From positions 1,327,438-1,391,437 of the forward strand of contig NZ_JH601103.1 in the NCBI RefSeq assembly GCF_000245815.1: a stretch of DNA of 64,000 bases, written 5' to 3'. Under the pieces are notes generated by a model. That model ran no database searches and was not told where the DNA came from. It saw only the letters and a list, made by a program, of their open reading frames with translations. A program made the position numbers and the translations under genes. The DNA comes from Dolosigranulum pigrum ATCC 51524 (lineage in GTDB: Bacteria > Bacillota > Bacilli > Lactobacillales > Carnobacteriaceae_A). Of the stretch, positions 9,263 to 17,425 are shown one piece after another (position 1 is the stretch's first letter; every line of letters begins with the position of its first letter).

Positions 9263-9297
9263 AAAGGCCCCCCATCCTTGATAAATGGGAGGCCTTT
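9263..9297 (-). terminator. Leader terminator (attenuator) of brnQ
   Basis: Stem AAAGGCCTCCCAT (9297-9285) with ATGGGGGGCCTTT (9275-9263), 13 bp with one G-U pair, a 9-base loop, and a short U tract. It sits about 60 bases upstream of the brnQ ATG, inside the transcript leader. Its 5' arm overlaps GGACTAAAG, which can instead pair with TTTAGTCC upstream, giving an antiterminator. Confidence 0.75.
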
Positions 9298-9324
9298 AGT
9301 CCCATCCATCTCTCCGTACGAATA

Positions 9325-9366
9325 GGACTAAAACAACTTGAGAAAAAAATCTAAGTGTGTTAGTCC
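9325..9366 (-). promoter_or_regulatory. Competing pairing segments 1 and 2 of the brnQ attenuator
   Basis: Segment 1, GGACTAA (9366-9360), begins five bases after the leader-peptide stop. Segment 2, TTAGTCC (9331-9325), is complementary to it and equally complementary to segment 3, GGACTAA (9302-9296), which abuts the terminator's 5' arm. The pairings 1:2 and 2:3 are mutually exclusive, and 2:3 (extended by flanking A-U pairs) invades the terminator stem. This is the logic of ribosome-mediated attenuation; the structures are read by eye, without energies. Confidence 0.6.
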
Positions 9367-9370
9367 GATA

Positions 9371-9409
9371 TTAAATAATAATCACAATAGCTTTCGTCTG
9401 AGTTTGCAT
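9371..9409 (-). CDS. brnQ leader peptide MQTQTKAIVIII
   Basis: A 12-codon ORF, ATG 9409 to TAA 9371, with an AAAGGA ribosome binding site 9 bases upstream. It encodes Met-Gln-Thr-Gln-Thr-Lys-Ala-Ile-Val-Ile-Ile-Ile: four Ile and one Val among the last five codons. It lies in the leader of a branched-chain amino acid transporter gene and is followed by alternative RNA pairings and a terminator. A ribosome stalled for Ile-tRNA would cover segment 1 and favour the antiterminator. The function is inferred from this layout, which matches known ilv-type leader peptides. Too short to judge by homology. Confidence 0.75.
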   Translation of the reverse strand: MQTQTKAIVIII

Positions 9410-9463
9410 GGGAATCTTTCCTTTGTTTTCTGAATTTTATTGATTTAATCTAATATGTTATTT

Positions 9464-9492
9464 ATTTTAACTGGATTTTATACAAAATGCAA
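9464..9492 (-). promoter_or_regulatory. Probable promoter of brnQ leader
   Basis: TTGCAT (9492-9487), 17 bases, then TAAAAT (9469-9464) on the minus strand. Transcription would start near 9457, giving a leader of about 250 bases containing the peptide and attenuator. The promoter lies just after the dnaI stop, and no terminator is seen between dnaI and brnQ, so readthrough is possible. Confidence 0.55.
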
Positions 9493-9509
9493 GCACAATT
9501 TTTATTTTT

Positions 9510-10436
9510 TTACGAATGGCGTTTGTTTTTTCCTTTAAGCTCGATTTCTTCAGCTAAGTATTTAATGCGCTCCATTATACGGCGGGCTTTCATCGGTTCG
9601 TGCGCTCCATTATTAGCCGTCGATAAGTGCTCATCTTGCAATTGCTGCATGCTTAAGTTGGACGTAAAAAATGTAGGTAAATTATATTGCATCCGATGTT
9701 GTAAGATAATTCCCAAAATATCATCACGAATCCACGTCGATAAAGATTCGGCCCCAATATCATCTAGCATCAACACTTCAACTGATTTGAAGTAATCTAC
9801 CTTTTGATTAACCGAATTATCGCGAATTGATTCCTTCATATCCGTACAAAACGATGGATAATAAACTAACGCGACTGTATGTCCTTTTTTCGTTAAGGCC
9901 TTCGCTACCGCTCCTAATAAGAAGGTCTTCCCTACACCAAATGCTCCATGTAAATAAAGTGCCTTCTGATACTCTGCACTCTTCGGATCATATTGGGTAA
10001 TGAAGTCCGTTGCTTTCACGATCGCTTCCTCACGTTGTTGCGTAAGCTCTAACGTATCAAAAGAAGCCCCTTGCACATCTGATTGCATATAAAATAAGTT
10101 CAAACGCTTCTTCTCAGATACTTGTTTTTGGCGCTGCTTTTCTTCTTTAGTTGGGACATATTCAATCTCAATTTGATTATTATGCCGCACTAAGACAGGA
10201 TAATGGCCGGAGACTAAGCCGCGTTCATTGTGCTGAAATTTTTTCTTCTCATTTACAAATTCGTATAATATAGCTGAACTCCGGCGAATGACTTCTTCAG
10301 ACAAATCTTGATGCTCATTCAAGAAGCCTTTCACATCAGTATCGGTAAAGACTTCTTCACGCAAGATCGCTTCGAACTGCTCCTGCATCTTGTTGTCTTT
10401 ATCATAATATTTCAATAAATCACGCATACTCTCCAT
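9510..10436 (-). CDS. dnaI: Primosomal protein DnaI, helicase loader
   Basis: A 308-residue AAA+ ATPase that loads the replicative helicase DnaC at origins and restart sites. The N-terminal helicase-interaction region (about residues 1-110) is followed by an AAA+ core with Walker A GAFGVGKT (near residue 170), Walker B LMLDDIGAE and sensor FFTSNL. The C-terminus IMERIKYLAEEIELKG is typical of DnaI. The ATG overlaps the dnaB stop codon (TAATG), with GAGGAG 7 bases upstream, so translation is coupled to dnaB. It is the last gene of the polA-mutM-coaE-nrdR-dnaB-dnaI cluster. Confidence 0.95.
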   Translation of the reverse strand: MESMRDLLKYYDKDNKMQEQFEAILREEVFTDTDVKGFLNEHQDLSEEVIRRSSAILYEFVNEKKKFQHNERGLVSGHYPVLVRHNNQIEIEYVPTKEEKQRQKQVSEKKRLNLFYMQSDVQGASFDTLELTQQREEAIVKATDFITQYDPKSAEYQKALYLHGAFGVGKTFLLGAVAKALTKKGHTVALVYYPSFCTDMKESIRDNSVNQKVDYFKSVEVLMLDDIGAESLSTWIRDDILGIILQHRMQYNLPTFFTSNLSMQQLQDEHLSTANNGAHEPMKARRIMERIKYLAEEIELKGKNKRHS

Positions 10437-11827
10437 TATGATTCTCCTCTAGTTAAGTGGCTAATTTGTTGTAATTTTTGGCGCATTTCGGCTTCTTTCT
10501 CTGGGCTGAGGCGTTCTTCTTCTGCAACTGGATTACTTACCCAGTCCGGGAGCGACTCACGTTTTGACGATGTTCCTTTGTAGGATGAACGCGATTTATT
10601 GGTTCTTGGCTTGTTCGACGAGTTCTGTTGTCGATACAAGTCATAAATAAGCTTCATCGCTTCTTCTGGTGTTCGAATACCTTTTTGGGCCCAGTCATTG
10701 GCAATTTTGAGCGCATAATTTTTCTCTAACGTCGGATTATCTTTAATAATTAAAATATAACTCAGCAAGATATTAATGACTGGTGCTGTTAATCGGGACT
10801 GACTCACCAATTCCTTGATAGTCCATTTTTCTGATGAGGTAACGAACCCATGCCGTTGTTGCTTTATAGACTCTAAGTAGTCAAGCGGTGAATACGCATA
10901 GGCGACTTGGATCGACTCGATTGTCTCTGGCGAAAACCCTTGCTTAGCCAACGCTTCATCTGTTGGGCCATCGCTCTCAGTTGCTTGAGTGACTGCTTGG
11001 GATTTTTGGGTTAACTGATTCGAGCGGTTTAATTGTTGGATTTTACGGTTAAGGTTTCGCTCAAGAGTAGCCGCATCCACATTCCCCGTCTCAACGTCGG
11101 CTGTTTCCAAAATAATTTGCTGCATTTGTTGCTCATCGATGCCATACGTCACATGATAGATCGCAATAAGTTGGCGAATTTCGCTCGTAATCGATTGCAC
11201 CTTTACAAAGTGTTGACTTAACCCTTGCTTGAAAAACTGCCAGTCAAAATCACTCTCAGCTTCCACTTGTTCCTTGACAGTTGACTGCTTGGGTGAATGA
11301 ATGGGCTCTTGTGACACCACTTGACCATTATAATGATAGACATCTAAGAATGACTTTGTAATATTCCGGAACTGATCCGATATCTCATGGCCTTGTAATA
11401 ATGTATGCTTCAACATGTCATAATGGGATTCCCCGATTTGTTGGTACAATAATGTCCGCAGAATGGGATCACTAAAAAATTCAGACGCTGATAAAGGAGG
11501 ATGCACTTGATAAATATATTGATGCTGTTGATGCTTGTGCTGATATAAATCCAGTAGTCCCAAGGCTTCTAACTGACTACGCGCGTTAAAAAATGCTTCA
11601 ATCCCTATATTATTCTCACTTAATAACCGCGACACCAAAATTTCAGATGATGCCTTCGGTGAGTAATAAAGTACTGATTTTAACGATAAATACAACGACA
11701 CGGCCTGCCCACTCATCAGTGGCTTATACAGTGTACTGATTAGATAAGTATCTGCCTCTGTAATCGGTTGACTTAACTGGATCATCAGCTGATCTTTCGG
11801 ATCAATATGTTGCCACGGATAACTCAT
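10436..11827 (-). CDS. dnaB: Replication initiation and membrane attachment protein DnaB
   Basis: A 463-residue Firmicutes DnaB (unrelated to the E. coli helicase), which acts with DnaD and DnaI in helicase loading. The N-terminal winged-helix part (residues about 1-120) and the middle part lead to a DnaD/DnaB-like domain around residues 300-410 ending in NYALKIANDWAQKGIRTPEEAM, the YxxxIxxxW-type motif typical of this superfamily. A basic low-complexity linker (NKPRTNKSRSSYKG) follows. GGAGG lies 6 bases before the ATG. It sits 12 bases after nrdR and overlaps dnaI by one base. Confidence 0.92.
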   Translation of the reverse strand: MSYPWQHIDPKDQLMIQLSQPITEADTYLISTLYKPLMSGQAVSLYLSLKSVLYYSPKASSEILVSRLLSENNIGIEAFFNARSQLEALGLLDLYQHKHQQHQYIYQVHPPLSASEFFSDPILRTLLYQQIGESHYDMLKHTLLQGHEISDQFRNITKSFLDVYHYNGQVVSQEPIHSPKQSTVKEQVEAESDFDWQFFKQGLSQHFVKVQSITSEIRQLIAIYHVTYGIDEQQMQQIILETADVETGNVDAATLERNLNRKIQQLNRSNQLTQKSQAVTQATESDGPTDEALAKQGFSPETIESIQVAYAYSPLDYLESIKQQRHGFVTSSEKWTIKELVSQSRLTAPVINILLSYILIIKDNPTLEKNYALKIANDWAQKGIRTPEEAMKLIYDLYRQQNSSNKPRTNKSRSSYKGTSSKRESLPDWVSNPVAEEERLSPEKEAEMRQKLQQISHLTRGES

Positions 11828-11839
11828 CTAACTCCTCCA

Positions 11840-12298
11840 TTACTTCTTCTTCTCTTCAAAAGCTTTCATCTCTTCCATAAAGACCCCAATATCCTTAAAC
11901 TCACGGTATACACTGGCAAAGCGAATATAAGCCACATCATCAATATGTGCTAGCTGATCCATCACATATTTACCGATCTCGGTTGAATCCACTTCACTCT
12001 TGCCATCATCACGAATTTGGCGCTCTACTTGAGACACCACGGACTCCTGTACTTCAGCCGGAATAGGACGCTTCTCACACGCTCGCCTAATCCCGCGCAA
12101 TAATTTCTCACGACTAAACTCTTCACGGTTCCCATTCTTCTTCACAACTAAGATCGCTGACTGTTCTGTCCGCTCGAACGTTGTAAAACGCGTACCACAC
12201 TGTTCGCACTCACGGCGCCGTCTAATCGACTTCCCATCATCAGACGGTCGACTGTCAATGACCTTACTCCCATTATTTTTACATGTTGGACACTGCAT
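11840..12298 (-). CDS. nrdR: Transcriptional repressor NrdR
   Basis: A 152-residue repressor of ribonucleotide reductase genes that senses ATP and dATP. The N-terminal zinc ribbon has the cysteine pairs CPTC and CEQC, followed by FTTFER and then an ATP-cone domain (VVKKNGNREEFSREKLLRGI). The start is ATG 12298, giving the canonical MQCP N-terminus with GGAGGAG 7 bases upstream; the frame extends further to 12322 without support. It lies in the conserved coaE-nrdR-dnaB order. No NrdR box was found nearby, and its targets are outside the window. Confidence 0.96.
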   Translation of the reverse strand: MQCPTCKNNGSKVIDSRPSDDGKSIRRRRECEQCGTRFTTFERTEQSAILVVKKNGNREEFSREKLLRGIRRACEKRPIPAEVQESVVSQVERQIRDDGKSEVDSTEIGKYVMDQLAHIDDVAYIRFASVYREFKDIGVFMEEMKAFEEKKK

Positions 12299-12382
12299 GA
12301 TGCCACTCCTCCTCATATACACCCTTTATTATACCACACTCTTGGCCATCAACTAGCGCCTCTTCTACCCAAAAACGATTAG

Positions 12383-12994
12383 CTAGCCATTAAACCCCAA
12401 CTCAGATCTTGTCTGCAACCACTCAGTGACTTGTTGGATGGTTTGAGCGTGACTCCTGGAATTATCAATCACGTAGTCCGCCCGGCAACGTTTCTCCTCA
12501 ATTGAAAGTTGTGCCTGAATTCGCAATTCCGCATCTGTTCGGGAGAGTTCATCGCGCGTCATCAATCGTTCTAACTGGACAGATTCTGGCGTATAGACAA
12601 CCAGTACTTCATCCACTTTCTCCCCAAAATCTGTCTCAAACAACAACGGAATATCTAACACAATCAGCCTCTCACCTTGTTGCTTCAACCGTGCAATTTC
12701 TCGGTCCATCTCAGCTGCAATCAACGGATGGAGCAACTCATTCAACTGTTGCCGCTGCACCTTATCCCCAAAGATAATTTTGCCCAATGCTTGCCGATCT
12801 AGCTCACCGGTATCTAAAATGACGTGAGGTCCAAAGTGCTCTTTAATTAATGCTAAGCCCGGTTCTCCTGGCTGGACGACGCGACGTGATAAGTCATCGG
12901 CATCAATAACTGGAATCTCCTGTGCTCGTAAGTAGTTCGTAACAGTTGATTTCCCCGTTGCAATGCCTCCAGTTAGTCCTATAATCGTGGTCAT
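12383..12994 (-). CDS. coaE: Dephospho-CoA kinase
   Basis: Catalyses the last step of coenzyme A synthesis, phosphorylating the ribose 3'-hydroxyl of dephospho-CoA with ATP. The 203-residue protein begins MTTIIGLTGGIATGKST, containing the P-loop GGIATGKS, followed by the family signature VIDADDLSRRVV and LLFETDFGEKVD. The start is ATG 12994, which overlaps the mutM stop (TAATG) with GAGG 6 bases upstream; the longer frame to 13027 lies in mutM and is unlikely. It is part of the polA-mutM-coaE cluster. Confidence 0.95.
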   Translation of the reverse strand: MTTIIGLTGGIATGKSTVTNYLRAQEIPVIDADDLSRRVVQPGEPGLALIKEHFGPHVILDTGELDRQALGKIIFGDKVQRQQLNELLHPLIAAEMDREIARLKQQGERLIVLDIPLLFETDFGEKVDEVLVVYTPESVQLERLMTRDELSRTDAELRIQAQLSIEEKRCRADYVIDNSRSHAQTIQQVTEWLQTRSELGFNG

Positions 12995-13827
12995 TAAGCG
13001 CCTCGCTTTCGTTGACAATTCGGACAAAAATGCGTGCCTCGTCCACCCACTTTAGTCTTCTCAATGATTGTGCCGCATCGTGAACAACTTTCGCCATCTT
13101 TGCCGTATACCTGATGATACGCCTGATAATGACCGGCTTCACCGAACATATTAGTATAACTACGAATCGTTGAGCCTCCAGCTTTAATTGCTGCTTGCAT
13201 AATAGAGATGATCGAATAATACAACTGCTGAATCTCCTCATCCGTAATCTCAGCTGCTGACATCTCAGGGTGAACATAGGCATCAAATAAAATTTCATCC
13301 GCATAGATATTCCCAATGCCTGCCACCATACGCTGATCTAAGAGAATATTTTTGATCGCAGTTGTTCGGCCACTTAGATACTCTTTTATGACGTGAGGGC
13401 TGAATGTTGCTGGCATTGGCTCCGGACCTAATTTTGTAAGGGATGGATGCTGGAACTCTTGACCGATCTCCAGCAACTCCATTCGCCCAAACTTGCGCAC
13501 ATCATGATAACGCAACTCTTCCTGCTCATCCAGTTCCAGGATAACATGCGTATGCTTGTGCACCGGCTGCTCCTTATCACACAAAAAATACTTTCCTTCC
13601 ATCCGCAAATGAGACAAAAGCACATGTGTATCAAAATAGATCAACAAAAATTTCCCGCGACGATCTATTCGCTGACATACTTGACCAATAAGTGATTGTT
13701 TAAATGCCTCTATATCATCATGCCGAATGATCTTAGACCACATCACCTCAATAGCTGTTACACGCTTCCCCACAATACTTTGATCTAATCCTCGCTTCAC
13801 CGCTTCGACTTCTGGTAATTCTGGCAT
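12994..13827 (-). CDS. mutM: Formamidopyrimidine-DNA glycosylase
   Basis: A 277-residue bifunctional glycosylase/AP lyase that removes 8-oxoguanine and formamidopyrimidines. The N-terminus is the catalytic PELPEVE, with Pro2 as nucleophile after Met removal. The helix-two-turn-helix region contains GIGNIYADEILF, and the C-terminal zinc finger is formed by CSRC and CPNC around KVGGRGTHF. Ribosome binding site GGAGG lies 6 bases before the ATG. It follows polA by 38 bases and overlaps coaE by one base. All catalytic features are intact. Confidence 0.96.
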   Translation of the reverse strand: MPELPEVEAVKRGLDQSIVGKRVTAIEVMWSKIIRHDDIEAFKQSLIGQVCQRIDRRGKFLLIYFDTHVLLSHLRMEGKYFLCDKEQPVHKHTHVILELDEQEELRYHDVRKFGRMELLEIGQEFQHPSLTKLGPEPMPATFSPHVIKEYLSGRTTAIKNILLDQRMVAGIGNIYADEILFDAYVHPEMSAAEITDEEIQQLYYSIISIMQAAIKAGGSTIRSYTNMFGEAGHYQAYHQVYGKDGESCSRCGTIIEKTKVGGRGTHFCPNCQRKRGA

Positions 13828-13865
13828 CTATATCCTCCTCTTCATCATCTCAGTTACTATTATGC

Positions 13866-16526
13866 TTACTTCGCTTCATACCAATTGTCGCCAGAACTGC
13901 TAGCAACTTGTAGCGGGACATCCAGTTCAACCACATGTTCCATGACATCACTAACTAACGCTTCTAATTCAGCCAATTCTGATTCCGGTGCTTCGAAGAT
14001 TAATTCATCATGAACTTGCAAGAGCATCGTTGCTTTCAGGTCTGATGCTTTCAGTCGTTTTTGCATCTCAACCATCGCCACTTTAATAATATCAGCTGCA
14101 CTGCCTTGAATAGGCGTGTTCATCGCTGTTCGCTCCGCAAATGACCGCACGTTGAAATTTCTCGAATTAATATCTGGTAAATAACGACGACGGTGGTACA
14201 GAGTTTCTACGTAACCTTTGTCCTTCGCTTCACGGATGGATTGATCGATATATTCCTTCACATTCGGGAAGCGACTAAAGTACGTATCAATATACTCTCG
14301 TGCTTCTTTTCGCGTAATACCTAAGTTCTCCGATAGACCATAATCACTAATCCCGTAGACGATTCCGAAGTTAACCGCTTTGGCATCGCGACGTTGATTT
14401 GCTGTCACTTCTGCCGGTGACTCTAGATCGAAGACTTTCATCGCAGTTGTCGTATGGACATCTTGATCATTCAGATACGTCTCAATTAAAGCTTCATCTT
14501 CCGACATATGGGCAAGAATACGCAATTCAATCTGAGAATAATCTGCCCCGAAGATCTTCCATCCATCTTCTCTTGGAACAAACGCTTGGCGGATCTTCCG
14601 CCCCATCTCAGAACGCACCGGAATATTTTGCAGATTCGGATCAACTGAACTTAAGCGACCTGTCCGAGCCACGGTTTGACCATAACGCGTATGGATTTTG
14701 CCATCTGCTTCGATTACATCCAACAAGCCTTCCACATAGGTTGACTGGAGTTTCGCAATGGTTCGGTACTCCAGAATCAGCTTAGCAATGGGCGCATAGG
14801 ACGTCATCTTTTCCAGGACATCTTGCGCAGTAGAGTAACCCGTCTTCGTCTTACGAATCGGCTCATAGTTCAACTTATCTTCACTGAACAGTACATCACT
14901 CAATTGTTTCGGAGAATTAATATTGAATGATTCGCCTGCTTCTGCATAAATCTTAGCCTCAATCTCTTCTAATACGTCAGCGAATTCTTCCTTCATAGTC
15001 TCCAAACGATTCGCATCCGTCGTAATACCTTGAATCTCCATCTCACCTAAGACATGAGCAAGCGGTAATTCAATCTCTTCGAACAGGGCTAACTGATCAT
15101 TATCCGCCAATTCCACTGTTAACTGCTCTGCTAAGGCATCAATTGCTGTTACTTTACGGGCTACATGCTCATACATGACTGTTTTATCATTAGGAATACT
15201 TACTTTTTTCCCTTTACCGTAGACCGCTTCATCTTCTAACACATCCACATATCCATGTTTGTTGGCAATAGCCGCCACGTCGCCTCCACTAGAATTCTCA
15301 GCGGTCAATACATACGATGCCAACGATAAATCAAAAGTAATATTAGCAATCTCCAATTCACGTTGCTTCAAGGATACCATTAATGCTTTCGCATCGTACG
15401 TATACTTCCGGGCTGACTCATCTTCTAGCCAATCTTGGAAAGCCTTGGAAGCTAATAACGTCTCTGGCTCAGCTACATAGACTTTCTTCTCATTAGTCCA
15501 GCTCGCAATAATATAAGGTGCCGTATGGTAATTCTCTTCGAACATTTCAAAATACAGCGTCCCGCTCTGTCCGAACATTGCTTCCGTTACTTCTTCAACC
15601 CATTCATATTCGACCGCTTCTGCTTCATCTTGTAATTCTTCGAAGTACACATCCGTATCTAACTTTTCTAAATGACTATTGAAGTCCATTTCCTTATAGA
15701 AGCCAATCAACGCCTCCATATTTTTCCCCGAATAAGCTAATGACTCCGGTGAAATCTCAATAGGCGCATCAGTAATAATCGTCGCCAATTGCTTGCTGAG
15801 TAGCGCTGTTTCTTTCTCAGCGATTAAATATTCCTTGCGCTTAGAAGCATTCATCTCATCAATACGTTCATACAATTCTTCTACTGTATGGAACTTCTTC
15901 AACAACTTAAGTGCCGTCTTATCTCCAATCTGTGTCACACCTGGAATATTATCCGAAGAATCCCCCGATAATCCCTTCAGATCGGTAATTTGTTCTGGGG
16001 TAATCCCCATCTCTTCCATCATTGATTCCGGCGTATACGACTCCAACTGCGTAATCCCCTTCTTCGTAATATCAACCCGGGTCTGATCACTGGCCAGTTG
16101 CGTCAAATCCTTGTCTCCCGTAATAATGACGACTTCGAATTCATCTGATGCTTGAGTACTTAAGGTTCCGATAATATCATCCGCTTCATAATCCGGCAAT
16201 TGATACGTCTGTAGACCATACGCTGCAATTAATTCCTTCAAATAAGGTATCTGTTCGGATAACTCAGCCGGCATACTCTCACGACCACCCTTATAATCAT
16301 CAAACAACTCATGCCGAAAAGTAGTCTTCCCCGCATCGAATGCCACTAATGCATGCGTCGGTTGTTCTTTTTCCATCACTGCTTCTAACATATTATGGAA
16401 CCCATAGAGTGCATTCGTATGTAGCCCATTCTTATTCTTCATCCGGTGCAACTGACTATGCATCGCATAGAACGCCCGGAACGCAATACTATACCCATCA
16501 ATTAATAACAATTTCTTCTTTGACAT
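13866..16526 (-). CDS. polA: DNA polymerase I
   Basis: An 886-residue polymerase I for Okazaki-fragment processing and repair. The N-terminal 5'-3' exonuclease (residues 1 to about 290) has LLIDGYSIAFRAFYA and DYEADDIIGTLS. The middle 3'-5' exonuclease-like domain lacks the canonical DxE motif (the corresponding stretch reads YFEMFEE), so proofreading is probably lost, as in Bacillus Pol I. The polymerase domain has motif A DYSQIELRILAHMS, motif B RRDAKAVNFGIVYG and motif C LQVHDELIFE. GGGGAG lies 7 bases before the ATG. It heads the repair/replication cluster. Identification is certain. Confidence 0.97.
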   Translation of the reverse strand: MSKKKLLLIDGYSIAFRAFYAMHSQLHRMKNKNGLHTNALYGFHNMLEAVMEKEQPTHALVAFDAGKTTFRHELFDDYKGGRESMPAELSEQIPYLKELIAAYGLQTYQLPDYEADDIIGTLSTQASDEFEVVIITGDKDLTQLASDQTRVDITKKGITQLESYTPESMMEEMGITPEQITDLKGLSGDSSDNIPGVTQIGDKTALKLLKKFHTVEELYERIDEMNASKRKEYLIAEKETALLSKQLATIITDAPIEISPESLAYSGKNMEALIGFYKEMDFNSHLEKLDTDVYFEELQDEAEAVEYEWVEEVTEAMFGQSGTLYFEMFEENYHTAPYIIASWTNEKKVYVAEPETLLASKAFQDWLEDESARKYTYDAKALMVSLKQRELEIANITFDLSLASYVLTAENSSGGDVAAIANKHGYVDVLEDEAVYGKGKKVSIPNDKTVMYEHVARKVTAIDALAEQLTVELADNDQLALFEEIELPLAHVLGEMEIQGITTDANRLETMKEEFADVLEEIEAKIYAEAGESFNINSPKQLSDVLFSEDKLNYEPIRKTKTGYSTAQDVLEKMTSYAPIAKLILEYRTIAKLQSTYVEGLLDVIEADGKIHTRYGQTVARTGRLSSVDPNLQNIPVRSEMGRKIRQAFVPREDGWKIFGADYSQIELRILAHMSEDEALIETYLNDQDVHTTTAMKVFDLESPAEVTANQRRDAKAVNFGIVYGISDYGLSENLGITRKEAREYIDTYFSRFPNVKEYIDQSIREAKDKGYVETLYHRRRYLPDINSRNFNVRSFAERTAMNTPIQGSAADIIKVAMVEMQKRLKASDLKATMLLQVHDELIFEAPESELAELEALVSDVMEHVVELDVPLQVASSSGDNWYEAK

Positions 16527-16635
16527 CGATTAACTCCCCTATATTATCTCATCTTCCCTATCGTCAATTCCTATTTTACCAAAAGAACACGCTCGTATAA
16601 ACCCTAGTGATTGACTCATTTTTATTAGCTCATTT

Positions 16636-16681
16636 AAAAAGTCAAATTCCACCGTCTGCCCGCCGTAGAACTTGACTTTTT
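16636..16681 (-). terminator. Hairpin repeat copy 1 (terminator-like)
   Basis: The arms AAAAAGTCAA (16636-16645) and TTGACTTTTT (16672-16681) extend inwards with G-U pairs to a loop that reads CGGGCAGA on the minus strand; the minus-strand 3' side ends in five T. A second copy with the same loop lies at 17373-17414. It lies downstream of the response-regulator remnant on the minus strand. Apart from the palindrome at 16813-16856, nothing else is seen between polA and 16902. Confidence 0.55.
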
Positions 16682-16812
16682 ATTGGTCTATAATCTTTTC
16701 AAAAGATAAAACAACTTAAGAAGAAATTGAATACATGCGAGGGATGAGCTTGTAGCCCTATCTAATGTATGACAGCACCACAATACGACTAAAATAATCC
16801 CTTAAAATGATG

Positions 16813-16856
16813 TGACCCCAAAAAATTAGAATTATTCACTCTAACTCTTGGGGTCA
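16813..16856. repeat. Imperfect 44-bp palindrome resembling joined IS ends
   Basis: TGACCCCAA...TTAGA and its near-complement TCTAA...TTGGGGTCA face each other across a short centre. The sequence TGACCCC-AA-AGTTAGA is reminiscent of terminal inverted repeats of IS3-family elements of Lactobacillales, from memory only. No transposase is present and there is no U tract, so it could be a collapsed IS or simply a hairpin. Confidence 0.35.
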
Positions 16857-16902
16857 GTACATAATTACTGAGACTTTATCTATTTATTCATAATATCTTT
16901 TA

Positions 16903-17247
16903 TCACTTCAAATAACCTAATTCTCTGGCTTTCTGAAGCGCTTCAATCGTAGAGTTCACTTCTAGCTTATCCATAATACTCTGCATATGATTGGTCAACG
17001 TGCGCTCAGAAATATACATTTCTTCAGCAATTATTTTCCTCTTCCTCCCAGTCGCGATAGCTCCTAACAACTCTCGCTCGCGTGGTGTCAACTCATCAAT
17101 AAACCAATTCTCCGTTGTAAAATACCGCCCACCATCTTTCACATGCTTGAGTATGCTCAATAAATCTTCGGTATCAATATTTTTATTGACAAATCCACTT
17201 AATTCCAATTTATGCGCCTGATATTCATAGACCGGCAAATCAAATCC
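16903..17247 (-). pseudogene. Truncated copy of the LuxR-type response regulator
   Basis: The 111-residue open frame reproduces the C-terminal 55 percent of the response regulator at 22578-23174, with only about ten substitutions. It retains the end of the receiver domain from GFDLPVYEYQ, the conserved-Lys loop SGFVNKN, and the whole LuxR helix-turn-helix (LTPRERELL...ISERTLTNHM). Similarity stops abruptly near 17247, before the phospho-acceptor Asp region. There is no ribosome binding site at the first Met. It could in principle make a DNA-binding fragment, but it looks like a partial gene duplication or recombination relic. It lies downstream of the immunity-type ABC transporter. Confidence 0.75.
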
Positions 17248-17372
17248 TATTATGAAAGGGTTTGGTCTGTCGATGTTTATTTTTGGATCGGTGAAATCCC
17301 TATCATATCAAGGGGTTAGCGATTCGAAATTTCCTCCCCTGAATTATGTATAAGACAATAATATTCACCCTG

Positions 17373-17414
17373 AAAAAAGCCAAGTTTCACGGTCTGCCCG
17401 CCGTAAACTTGACT
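17373..17414 (-). terminator. Intrinsic terminator of the ABC immunity operon (hairpin repeat copy 2)
   Basis: On the minus strand AGTCAAGTTTACGG pairs with CCGTGAAACTTGGCT around the loop CGGGCAGA and is followed by TTTTTT. It lies just after the ATPase stop codon. Loop and flanks match the hairpin at 16636-16681. Confidence 0.8.
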
Positions 17415-17425
17415 CTTAAACAGTC

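Noticed and set aside
12903..13316. 137-codon minus-strand frame over mutM and coaE
   Set aside because: It is a shadow of the two well-identified genes in another frame.
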